In this document: piece by piece, positions 12,001 to 24,000 of the stretch | How the letters are laid out: each line of letters opens with the position of its first letter | How positions within the stretch are numbered: position 1 is the stretch's first letter | Origin: Bos javanicus | Lineage: Eukaryota > Chordata > Mammalia > Artiodactyla > Bovidae | DNA: 64,000 nucleotides | NCBI RefSeq assembly: GCF_032452875.1 | Contig: NC_083883.1 | Coordinates: 51,458,698 to 51,522,697, forward strand | Direction: 5' to 3' | Made by a program: the position numbers and the translations under genes | The notes under the pieces: model-generated | What the model was told of the DNA's origin: nothing | The model's database searches: none | The model's input: the letters and a program-made list of their open reading frames with translations, nothing else

Positions 12001-15000
12001 GGCTCTGTGTCTCCTCTCCCTGCTGGAGGCCCGTCCCTTCCCCTCTCTGGCTTCCTAGCCCCGCCCGTCGTGGTCACTGTTAGCATCTGCCCAGCTGTGG
12101 CTTCCTGGTCCTGCTGCTAGGGAGTGTCCCCTAGTCATACCATTGCCCCACCTGCAGGGGTCCCGGGATGGGGGAGAAGCTCCTTGGCATCTGAGGCTCT
12201 CAGTCCTGGCACGTGGGAGGGACAAGTGGGGAGCAGCACCCTCCCACCCAAGGCTGCCCTGGTCTGAGCCTCAGCCAGGCCGCAGAAGTCTGGGGACTAG
12301 GAGAGCAGGGACACGAGAGCCCAAGGTTGGCGCCCCAGGTCTCTGGCCCGGCCGCCCTTGGGCCTCCTCATCTGCTCCCCTGGAGCCCAGTGGGCCCATC
12401 CTCTCGGGTCGGGGGCGTCTGGCTCTCGGCCCAGACAGCATTCCCTGCAGCGCCTTCGAGGAGGAGCAGAAGCGCAGGAAGCAGGAGATTGTGAGTCGGC
12501 TCTTGAAGGAAGAGGCTGTGGAGGACCGGAGGAGGCCACGGCCCGAGCCCCCGAGACCCGCAGGCCAGCGGAGCCTGAGGGACCAGACCTGGAGCTACGT
12601 GGCCACCTTCTGCGATGGGCAGAGCACAGAGGCCCCGCTCTGCTGTCCCCTGGTGAGCGGATGCCCTGGCAGCAACAGGACCATGCCTGCCAGCCAAGAT
12701 CAGCACCACGGAGAGCGCCCTGGCCCCAGAACCTTTACTTCCTGCTTGCGTCTGATGCCCCACCCCCACCACCAGGGCCATGGATGGCCTCAAGGCTCCC
12801 TCCCAAGGCAGGCGGGTGGCAGCCTCCCGGGGCTCTGGTGCCTCACCCACTGAGAGGCAGACCCCACAGCCACCCGTACCCTAAACAAGATCGTCTCGGG
12901 CCGCCTTACATGTGCGTCGTTTTGGTGACCTGCTTACTGTGCCTGAAGATGTGGGACAGGGATCTTGGGACCCTGTCCTGAGCCCGGTGGCCCTTCCACT
13001 TCTGCCCTGTGCATCCCCAACCTGAAGGCCCAGCTCACTGGCTCTAACAAGGGTGCTGCCGGCTGGGCCCCCAGGCTTCATTGCATGTTGCCCCCCAGGG
13101 TCTCCACTCCTCTCAGTGCCCCTCTCCACCCTGCTGTCCTGGGCAGCGCCCGCCTGCACCTCCTGCTGCCTCCTCCCTATTGTCTCACCAGCCAGAGTGC
13201 TCCTGCTCTTCTCCGCGGGGGGCCTTTCTCTCACCTGCAGCAACGTCAATCTCCACCCTTATCCCTATTCCAGCCTGATGTCCCTGGACAGAGGCCAGGT
13301 CCAGCCCAAGAGCAGATAAAGGTCTGTGAAGGGGATTCCAGCACATATGTGGGCCCTGGAGAAAGGCTTTCATGATGTGTAGACATTTGTACTTTAAATG
13401 GAAGTGACAAACGATGTGTGCTCTGGTCTCTGATGCAGAGTGGGGCCTGGGGTCCCGGGGTCCTCCTTCCCATCTATGTGTGGGGGGCCTAGGGGCCTGG
13501 GGGGTCCTCCTCCTGTCAGCATGTTCTCTTTTCTAGAATGAGCCGTGTCTTTCTCCCCCAGCTCCAGGAGACCAGGTCCAGATTCTACCAGTCCTCTCCG
13601 CTGCTGACGGCCATCTCCAGTGAGTCTGTTCAGGGGGACGGGAGCCTTGGCGGGGAGGACACACTGGCTTGGCCGGAGATCCCCGGGCTCTGGAAGGAGG
13701 ACTACAAGCCTTTCCAGGTAGCTCCTCAGACACAGACACAGCCCCGTCTCCCCCACCCACCCTCACCCCGTCCTGATGACTGCTGGGGCCTCGGTCATGG
13801 GTGCTGCTCTGCGGCTTCTCCTGACTGCCTCCCTGCCCCATAGCACACAGGCCGGCAGGGGCCGCACACAGCAGATGCAGGCTGGGGCTCAGGGTGGGGG
13901 AGTGAGCCCTGATTCCTGCACTTACCACTGGGAAGCCTGTGGCTGGAAGGCCTGCTCACACTTCCTTTGACAGCCTTCTGTCAGGGCAATGGTCATCCCA
14001 GCAGGCATAGCTCCGTGAGCCATGGAGTTGGCAAGTATCCAGTGCACGTGGCAGGATGCTGGCCCCAGCTCTGTTTCTGGCCACCTGGGAGGGCGTCACC
14101 TCTATCTATGGGCAAACTCTTTCCCGTCATTCTGAGGGTCAAGCCATTTTGTTCTGCTGGTTCTGAGGAGGCCTGGCTGACTGGGCCGGAGCTGGGCACT
14201 ACCCCACTCAGGCTTGGGGTCACTGCACAGGGGTCACCAGTCAGCAGGCCAGCTTCCACCCCAGAGTGCGAGGGCAGGAGGGTGCCAGTCCCTGGGTCGG
14301 CCCCGGCACCAGAGCCAGGCCCCCAGCGGCTCCCTGTCTAAGTCACTGAGACTGTCAGGGCTGTACCTTTGTGCCACTTGAAAAAATTTGCTTCCTGTAG
14401 AAATTTTCAAAAACTTTTTCTTGGCCTGATTTTAAAATACTTTCAAACTGTAGTAGTGGAAAAGACTCTTGAGAGTCCCTGGACTGCAAGGAGATCAAAC
14501 CGGTCCGTCCTAAAGGAAATCAACCCTGAATATTCATTGGAAGGACTGATGTTGAAGCTCCAATACTTTGGCCAGTTGATGTGAAGAGCTGACTCATTGG
14601 AAAAGACCCTGATGCTGGGAAAGATTGAGGGCAGGAGAAGAAGGGGACAACAGAGGATGAGATACTTGGATGGCAATGAACATGAGTTTGAGCAAACTCT
14701 GGCAGATGGTGAAGGACAGGGAAGCCTGGCATGCTATAGTCCATGAGGTCGCAAAGAGTAGGACACGACTGAGCAACTGAACAACAACAAAAAAACCTAG
14801 AAAACCCCCCTCTGCCATTATTTTCCAGAAATCCTCTAGACTGTGGATGGCTCTGCTCAGCCTCTTGTCCCCCACCCCCACCACCTTGCTGGTGCCCCAC
14901 CTTGGATGTTGCATGCTCCCCTCCCCACGTGGCTCCCTCTCCACCCCATGCGGCCTCAGTGACCCTGGCTGTTCGTGTCCCTCACTCCCCAGCTGCCCTC

Positions 15001-18000
15001 AGGGAGGCCTGGCCAGGCTTTCCAGATGGCCCTGTCAATCCCCAGGTATCCAAGGAGGATGTGGACCGGAAGCCAGTGGGCGGAACAAAGATGGACAAGG
15101 ACATCCTGGCGCGGACAATGCAACGGCTACGCAGTGGGGTGATCCACAAACAGGTGGCATCAGGGCGTGAGTTCAGAGGGTGCCCCTTCAACAGCAAGCC
15201 CAAGTTCATCCACTTCAAGGTGAGCCCAGAGTCCCGGTACCAGTGTCCTCACCTGGGACTGAGGGTGACAGGGTCCCATGGAAGGGCTCAGGCACCGGCC
15301 CAGGAGGGCACTGGTCCTAGGGAGGCCGGGACATCACAACTTCCCAGTCCCCCTGGAGGAGCCAGGCACCACCCAACCCTTTGCTGGGAGACCCACACCC
15401 GCTGGTCCCCAGGCACCCCCTTCCTGCCCGAGGCGGAGGTCCTGGGAGACCAGTGAGACGTCCTGGTCTCCCAGGCATGGCTGTCAGGTGCCAAGAAGCA
15501 GCCACCAGAGAGCTTTGAGTATTAACTTTTCACTCGCTTTACCTAGGACTTTGATGTGGGCAAAGTGTACAAGAAGAAGATCACGCTGATCAACGCCACC
15601 TACACGATTAACTACTGCAAGCTGGTGGGCGTGGATGAGAGCCTGCAGGACTTCATCCACGTGGAGTAGGCAGTGGGGCGGCCATGGGCCGGGCCTTAGT
15701 CCCTGCAGCTGCTCCCAGAGCCTCTTTGTTTGAACCACACTTGGGGCCCGCGGGCATTTTCTGAAGTGTCTCGGTCCCCGTCCTCAGGCCAGCCCCATTT
15801 TCCCTGATGAATGGCTTGACATTTCCTCCTCTGTGTTTTGAGGTCAATGGCTCTGAGTGAGAGCTCCCTGTGGGGCCTTGTGCCTCCTCAAAGTAAAGAA
15901 AAAAGCCGTCTTTATTTCAGGACTGTGTACTTGAACTCTTTAAATTTTCAGTCTGCTCCAGAGTTTCAGGTTTCTTCTCTTGAGACCCTGCTGATGCCTG
16001 AGCCAGATCCTCTCGTCTGTGATCCCTTCTGGTCCCTGGAATCCTCTCTTCCTTCTTATTTTGTTTTCCCTCATTTCCCTCATAACGACCGTTACTGTGT
16101 CTCTCTGCAGGGCCCATTTCTCTTCTGCTCTTTAAGCGTTTTGACTTCTTCGTTAAGGGTTTTTTCTCCTGCCCTTCCTGGCTTCTGCTGCTCCTCCTCA
16201 TCATCAATGGGGAGGTCCCCGGGGCTGTAAGTACCCAGGTGTGCGTGGCTCCTGCTGTGTGAGTGCTGCAGCCTCCGAGGCCCTGTCTGCTGCCTGCGGT
16301 GCCTTCCAGGGCTGTGCCGCTGGCCGGGGCTCTGGTCAGTCTCCCCATTGGACTCACTGTCCGTTCTGTGAAGCTTGTGAGCCAGATGCAGGATCTTCAC
16401 TCCCTTTTCTGTCTTCCCTTGTTCCACGTTTATCACCCGCGTGTCCTCCACTGTCGGGCGTGCTGACACCGGGGCTTTCCGTGTGGCTGGTTCTCCCTGT
16501 GGATCTGTGGTTTCTGGAGGAGTGGGCGGGGGTGCACAGTCGGTTGGTCACATCACCTCGGCCACCCCAAGTCACCCTCCCCAGCCTGGATCAGGAATGT
16601 TTTATGGGCAGCTTTTTCTCTCAACACCTTGAGGATATTCCTCCCTGTCTGCTGGCTTATGCTCTTGCCGTTGGAAGTCGGCTTTCCGGCCAGTCCCCTG
16701 TCTTCATAGGTTATCCAGCCTCCTCTGATCGCCATGAGGTTGCCGGGCCCTTGGGGTCCAGCATGTCCACCACCGTGTCTGCTGTGGATCGCTGTCTCCT
16801 AGAGCCGTTTTAGAACTCCCTGTGCTTCCTGGTCAGGCTCTGCCAACAACTGTGGACATCCCTCCTCCCTGGCCCTTCACACACTGTCCCCATCCATCCT
16901 CACGGACCGGCCCTCTGTGCTCGACTTGAAACCTGTCTGCTCTGCACCCCCATGCTTCCTGACCCCTGTATCACACTGCCCCCCGCCTTTGCCGTCATCT
17001 CTCTGAGCAAGTTTCTGGGGTCTGTCCCTCCATTCACTTCTCTCTTTTATGGTATCTAATCGGCTGTTGAAATTACTAATTTCATTTCCAATTCCAGTTG
17101 CCATATTCCTCATTTCTGAAGGTCCCAAGCTGTCTTTCAGATCAGCTGATATTTCTGGTTCTTTTCTCACGTCTGTAAAAGTCTCCCTTCAGTAATTCTG
17201 CCGCCTGAGGTCCTGGGGTCTGGCCCTGCCCCTTGCCGTGTCCCTGTTGGTTTGTGCACAGCTTTCAGGTCTGGGTTTTGACCCATCCACTGGTGAGATG
17301 CCATTTGGGACTCTGTTTGTCTAACACCACTTCCCTCCCAACACGAGGAGCTCGGGTCTACTTCTGCCTTGAGCCCCTGGGATGCTGCCAGCCAGAGACA
17401 GATTTTAATATTAAGTTTTTGCTTGTGTTTTCTAAGCAAAGTACAAGAGGTAAAATCCAACTTTGTGAAAATGGACCTCGTGTTTCATGTTAGCAATTTT
17501 GTGGGGGGCTCCTTTTTTTCAGACAAATTCAAAGTCCTTCCAGAACACTGGGAATGTGAGGCTGTTTTCCTGATCCTTTTACTTGAAGTGGGGCTCAGAT
17601 GGCTCCAGTTGAATGTAGCACCTTCAGTCCCCCCCCCACCCCCGCCTCCCTGCCTAGCTCATAGCCCATCACCTTGAAACCAAAGTCCTAGACCCTTGGT
17701 TCCAGGCCTGGCTCATGCCCCCAGGGAACCATGACCACTGCTCACCCCATAGCATCTGTACCCTCTGGGGCCAGCCCCTCCTTCCCTCCCTCCTTCCCTT
17801 TCCCCTCCCCCTCCCCTCCTTTCCCCACTTCCCTCCCTCCTCTCTCCCTCCCCTCCTTCACTCACACTACTGACACTCAGATGTCCCTGGAGCATCTCCT
17901 GTGGACTGAGCCCCAGGGAGGCAGCAGGGGCTCAGCCCCCGGGACAGGGTGAGAAGGAGGTTTCAATGGCCTGCCCAGGCACTGGCTGTCTGGGACAATG

Positions 18001-21000
18001 GCTCCAGCCCATCTGTGGTCCATGAGGGCAGGAGGCTCAGCCCTGCTCCATTGTTGTTCCCGCAGCTTTGACCCCCCAGGCCCACTATCAGCCGGCATGT
18101 CCTGCGAAGTGCTTGTCACCTTCAAGCCCATGGTGAGTGTCAGTCCAAAAACCAAGCTGTGAAAAAAGGGGTTTTCTACTATCTCGAGAGGGTGGTGGGT
18201 GGAATTGGGGTCTCCGCTGCCCCAGGCTCCACAGGATGTTGTTATGGAGGAAGGACACACTGTAATGCAGAGGGAGTGGCATGTGGCCTCCAATTGGCTA
18301 ATTTCCAAAACATGCTGGAGACTCTTCTTCAGCTCAGACAGGGTGACACGGAGGCCCTTCTGCATCCCTGGGTGGCAAGTGTGACTGCTGATGCCTGCGG
18401 GTCCAGTGGGATGGGCTGCAGGCCCCTTCCTTAGGCAGCAGTGGGGGTGGGTTGTCCAGATAGCACGTGTCACATGGAAGCTGCAAATGTGTGGGTGGTC
18501 GGGGTTTTATTTTTTAGATAAACAAAGATCTGGAAGGAAATGTCTCGTTTCTGGCTCAGACAGGCGGATTTTCTGTTCCACTGAAATGTTCAACAAAGAA
18601 ATGCTCTGTGAGTTTGTGCTGAGCATCGGGGGTGGGGGGGAGGCGGGTCTGAGGCTGGTGTCTGGGGAGGTGGGTACCCATGCCCATGCTGCAAACTTCC
18701 AGAGAGTCTGCACAGGGTGGCATCCAGCTTGCAGGACCCCTGGGTCAGAGGAGACCCTCGGGCTCGCCTCAGGAGACCTGCTCCTCCCAGAAGCTCTGTG
18801 GTGTCACCTGATGGGTTTCTTTTGTAAATTATAGTCACCATGCAGCTTTCACATCCCCAGAGCTTGTAACTGGAGTTCGTGCCTTCTGATCCCTCTACCC
18901 ATTCTACCACCCCCACCCCCGCCTGAAACCACAATCTGTTTGGTTTATTTTTTTCATATCTGTGAGCTCCATTTTTTTTTTCCAGATTCCACCATAAGTA
19001 TAATCATACAGTACCCATCTTTTCTACCTGACTTATTTCATGTGTCATAATGCCATTCACATTGTGCCAAATGGCAAGGTTTCCTTTTTATGGCTGAATA
19101 ATATTCCATTTTATATCCACTGCAATTTCTTTATCCATCTATTTGTCGATGGACCTGACACTTGGGTTGCTTTCATGTCTTGGCTTTTGCACATAGTGCT
19201 ACAGTGAATATGAGCATGCAGACAACTCTTCTGATGATACTGGTTTCATTCATTTGGACGAATACCCAGACCTGGGATCACTGGGTCATATTGTAATTCT
19301 CTTTATAATTATTTGAGGAGTCTCCATACTGTTCTCCACAGTGGCATCACCAGTTTATATTCCTACCAGCAGTGCATGAGGGTTCCTTTTTCTCCACATC
19401 CTTGCCAGCACTTATTACTTATTTCTTTTTGATAACAGCTATTCTAATGGTATGGAGAAGGCAATGGCAACCCACTCTGGTACTCTTGCTTGGGAAATCT
19501 CATGGATGGAGGAGCCTGGTAGGCTGCAGTCCATGGGGTCGCTAAGAGTTGGACATGACTGAGCAACTTCCCTTTCACTTTCCACTTTCATGCATTGGAG
19601 AAGGAAATGGCAACCCACTCCAGTATTCTTGCCTGGAGAATCCCAGGGACGGGAGCCTGGTGGGCTGCCGTCTATGGGGTCGCACAGAGTCGGACATGAC
19701 TGACGTGACTTAGCAGCAGCAGCAGCATTCTAATGGTATGGCTTCCCTGGTGGTTCAGTAGTAAAGAATCTGCCTGCTAATGCAGGAGACATGGAGATGC
19801 AGGGTCGATCCCTGGGTTGGGAAGATCCCCTGGAGAAGGAAGTGGCAACCCACTGCAGTATTCTTGCCTGGGAAATCCCATGGACAGAGAAGCCTGGCAG
19901 GGTACAGTCCTTGGGGTTGCAAAGAGTCAGACACAACTCAGCAATTAAACAGCAACGATGTTCTAACGATATAAGACAACAGGGAGCTGTGGTTTTGATG
20001 TGCATTTCCTTGCTGATCAGTGATACTTTCATGAGGACCTTTCGTGTGCATGTTGGCCATTTGTATGTCTTGTTAGGGAAAATATCTATTCAATTCCTCT
20101 GTCTATTTTTAAATCATATTGTTTGGGTTGGTTTGTATTTTTGCTATTCAGTTGTGTGAATTCTTTACATATTTTGGATATCAACTTCTTATCAATGTGA
20201 TTTGTAATGATTTTCTTCCATTCCATGAGCTGCTTTTTCATTTTGTTTGTAATCTCCTTTGTTACATGGAATTGATATTTTCTTTTAATTAAGAAAATTT
20301 TTGTATTAATGAAAAGCAGAAAGAATATCCATATAATCACTTCCTGAATCCAGTCACTGTCAACATTTGCCACTTCTTCTGTCTGTCTATCTGCTTACCT
20401 GGCCCACTTCAGAATGAAGCAGCAATTTCCTATTGCTCAATACCCATCCTTATAAAACATCAGCATCTCAAATACAATTAACCACATTCCTAGTCATCAC
20501 CTCCCACCCAGTCCATATTCAAATGTACTGAGTTGTCCCCAGACCACCTTATATAACTGTGGTTTTTTGAGCTGAGATACAATCAAGCTCACATATTGCA
20601 TTTGATTATTAAGCTCTTAAGTCTCTTTTCTTTCAGGCTTTAACTCTAGTAAAATACATACCTAGACATGGCATGTGTAGGAAATCCCATGGACGGAGGA
20701 GCCTGGCAGGCTATCGTCCATGGTCGCAAGAGTTGGACACGGCTTAGGGACTATACCACCACCAGCACCGCACATGGCATAGATATACATCTTAACTGGC
20801 TGTAAGTGCACAGCCCAGGGGTATTCCATACATTCACAGCGCTCTGAGCCCTCACCACCGTCTATCTCAGAGTCTTCATCTTGCAAAACTAGAGCTCTCC
20901 TTATTAAATGCTCGCTCCCCACCCTCCCCCAGCCCCTGGCACCCTCCATTCTCCTTTCTGTCTCTGTGAACCTGATGACTTTAAGTACCTTATGTAAGTG

Positions 21001-24000
21001 GGATCACAGGGCATGTCTCCTCTTATGAACAGCTTCTTTCACGGAGTGCAGTGCCCTCCAGGGCCGTCCGTGCTGCAGTCTGTGTCGGAACTTCTGAGGC
21101 TCAGTGCTGCGGGGGGCTCTGCTCCTGGTGTTTTGCTATTTGTTTTCATGCCCTGCAAGTTCTTTTGTCCCTCATCTCCTGCAGTGCTGTCATCTTTATG
21201 TTGAACTGACCTTACGTTGTGAAATGCTCAGATTCCTTTTTCATCCCCTTCTGTGTATCTTCTTTGTGGTGGGATTACATTTAGCATCCTAAAGTCACAA
21301 CTATCCTATCTGGGTTTGTATCAGTCTGACATTAACAGCTCATGAAAGCTCCACTCCTTTATAGCGTTGTCCCACTCGGTTCAGTTGTTGATGTCACAAA
21401 ATTACTTGTATTACTTGCGCATCCAGTAACATAAACAGAAATTGGTAGATACATCAGTTTCTTAGTTCTATAGAAAACAAAATGTGGAGTTATAAACCAA
21501 AGTTATAATAACACCAGCTTTTAGGCTAAAAAATGCTTTTTAAAAGACTGTGTTAGCATCTTAAATCATGTAGGAAACTAAAATTGCTGTTACAAACCAT
21601 CATGACTTTGACACCAGCACTGTGTGTCTTCCTTTCCAGAGCCTGAGGTTACTCTCTGGGGTCCTTTCCTCTCGCCTGCGCGACTAGCTGGGGCATTTCC
21701 TGCAGGCAGAACTCCTGCAGCTCTTGTCCATCTGGGCCTGTCTTTTGAAGGACAGTTTTTTTTTTTTTTTTTAATGATTTCATTTATTTAATTATCTTTG
21801 CCTATGCTGGGTCTTCGTTGCTCTGCAGGCTTTTTCCTCTAGTTACAGTAATTGGGGGCTACTGTTCGTTGGGGCGCTCAGGCTTCTTATTGTGGCGGTT
21901 TCTCTTGTGGAGCGAGGGCTCCAGGAGTGCAGGCTTCAGTAGTTGTGGCACGTGGGCTCAGCAGTTGCAGCTCTAGAACACTGGCTCAGTAGTCGTGGTG
22001 CATGGGCTTAGTTCCTCCGTGGCATGTGGGATCTTCCCGGACCAGGCATTGAACCCTTGTCTCCTGCATTGACAGGCGATTCTTTACAACTGAGCCACCA
22101 GGGAAGCCCCTGAAGGACACTCTTGAAAATTTAGGATTCTCGACTGACATTTTTCTTCCTGGAGCAGATCGGCTCCTGGCCCTCTGTCCTCCAAGGTGTT
22201 TGTTGAGAAATCTGCCATGATCTTACTGAGGCTCCCTTGTGTGTGACACATCATTTCTCTCCTCCTGCTTTCAAGGTTCTCACTTTTTCTCTAGCCTTTA
22301 ACGGTCTGATTACAAGGTGTCTCAGCACGAGTCTCTTTGAGTTCATCCTTCTCAGAGGTTATTGAACTTCTTGGGTGTTTGTAATCATGTCTTTCATCGA
22401 AGGTGGGGAGCTTTCAACCATTTTTAAAAAAACTTTTTTAATTGAAGGATAATTGCTTTTCAGAATCTTGTGGTTTTCCCTCATACATCAACAAGAGTCA
22501 GCCTTAGGTACACCCATGTCCTCTCCTTCCTGAACCTCCCTCCCATCTGGCCCCATCCGGCCCTTCAGCCTGTCACAGAGCCCCTGTTTGAGTTCCCTGA
22601 GTCACACAGCAAATTCCCATTGGCTATCTATTTTACATATGGTATTGTAAATTTCATATGTCTGTTTCGCCATTGCTATTCTGAAAATAAATTCATCAGT
22701 ACCATCTTTTTAGATTCCATATGTATGTGTCAGTATATGATATTTATTTACATTCCTACCAACAGTGCAAGAGGATTCGTTTTTCTCCACACCCTCTCCA
22801 GCATTTATTGTTTGCAGACTTTTTGATGATGGCCATTCTCACCAGTGTGGAGTGATATCTCATTGTAGTTTTGATTTGAGTTTCTCTCATAATGAGCGAT
22901 GTTAAGCATCTTTTCATGTGTTTGTTAGCCATCTGTATTTCTTCTTTGAAGAAATGTCTGTTTAGGTCTTTTCCCCACTTTTTGGTGGGATTGTTTGTTT
23001 TTCTGGTATTGAGTTGTACGAGTTGCTTGTATATTTTGGAAACTAATCCTTTTTCAGTTGTTTCATTTGCTGTTACCTTCTCCCATTCTGAGGGTTGTCT
23101 TTTCACCTTGCTTTTAGTTTCCTTTGTTGTGCAAAGGCTTTTAAGTTTAATCAGGCCCCACTTGTTTACTTTTGTTTTTATTTCCATTAATCTAGGAGGT
23201 GGGTCATAGAGGATCTTGCTTTGATTTGTGTCAGCAAGTGTTCTGCCTATGTTTTCCTCTAAGAGTTTTATAGTTTCTGGTTTTACTTTAGGTCTTTAAT
23301 CCATTTTGAGTTTATCTTTGTGTGTGGTGTTAGGAAGTGTCCTAATTTCATTCTTTTACATGTAGCTGTCCAGTTTCCCCAGCACCACTTATTGAAGAGG
23401 CTGTCTTTGCCCCATTGTATATTCTTGCCTCCTTTGTGAAATATAAGGCACCCATAGGTTCATGGGTTTATTTCTGAGCTTTCTATCTTGTTCCATTGGT
23501 CTATATTTCTGTTTTTGTGCCAGTACCATACTGTCTCAATGACTGTAGCTTTGTAGTATAATCTGAAGTCAGGAAGTTTGATTCCTCCAGTTCCATTCTT
23601 CTTTCTCAAGACTGCTTTGGCTATTCAGGATCTTTTGTGTTTCCATATGAATTGTGAAAATTTTTGTTCTAGTTCTGTGAAAAATGCCATTGGTAATCTG
23701 ATAGGGATCTCATTGAATCTGTAGATTGCATCTGGTAGTATAGTCATTTTCACAATATTGATTCTTCCTACCCAGGAACTTGGACTATCTCTCCATCTGT
23801 TTATGCCATCTTTGATTTCCTTCATCAGTGTCTTATACTTTTCCATATACAGTTCTTTTGTCTCCTTAGGTAGGTTTATTCCTAGAAATTTTATTCTTTT
23901 TGTTGCAGTGGTGAATGGGATTGATTCCTCAAGTTCTCTTTTTGATTTTTCATTGTTAGTGTATAGGAATACAAGTGATTTCTGTGGATTGACCTTGTAT

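Noticed and set aside
15547..15665. TAG right after the exon 13 sequence as the end of a truncated CFAP74
   Set aside because: The TAG belongs to the donor GTAGGC; splicing to exon 14 restores the frame and completes the ASH strand pattern.
19860..19960. Possible functional tRNA gene (tRNA-like A and B boxes in the SINEs)
   Set aside because: The tRNA-related heads of Bov-tA and CHR SINEs lack a full cloverleaf and are embedded in SINE bodies with target duplications.
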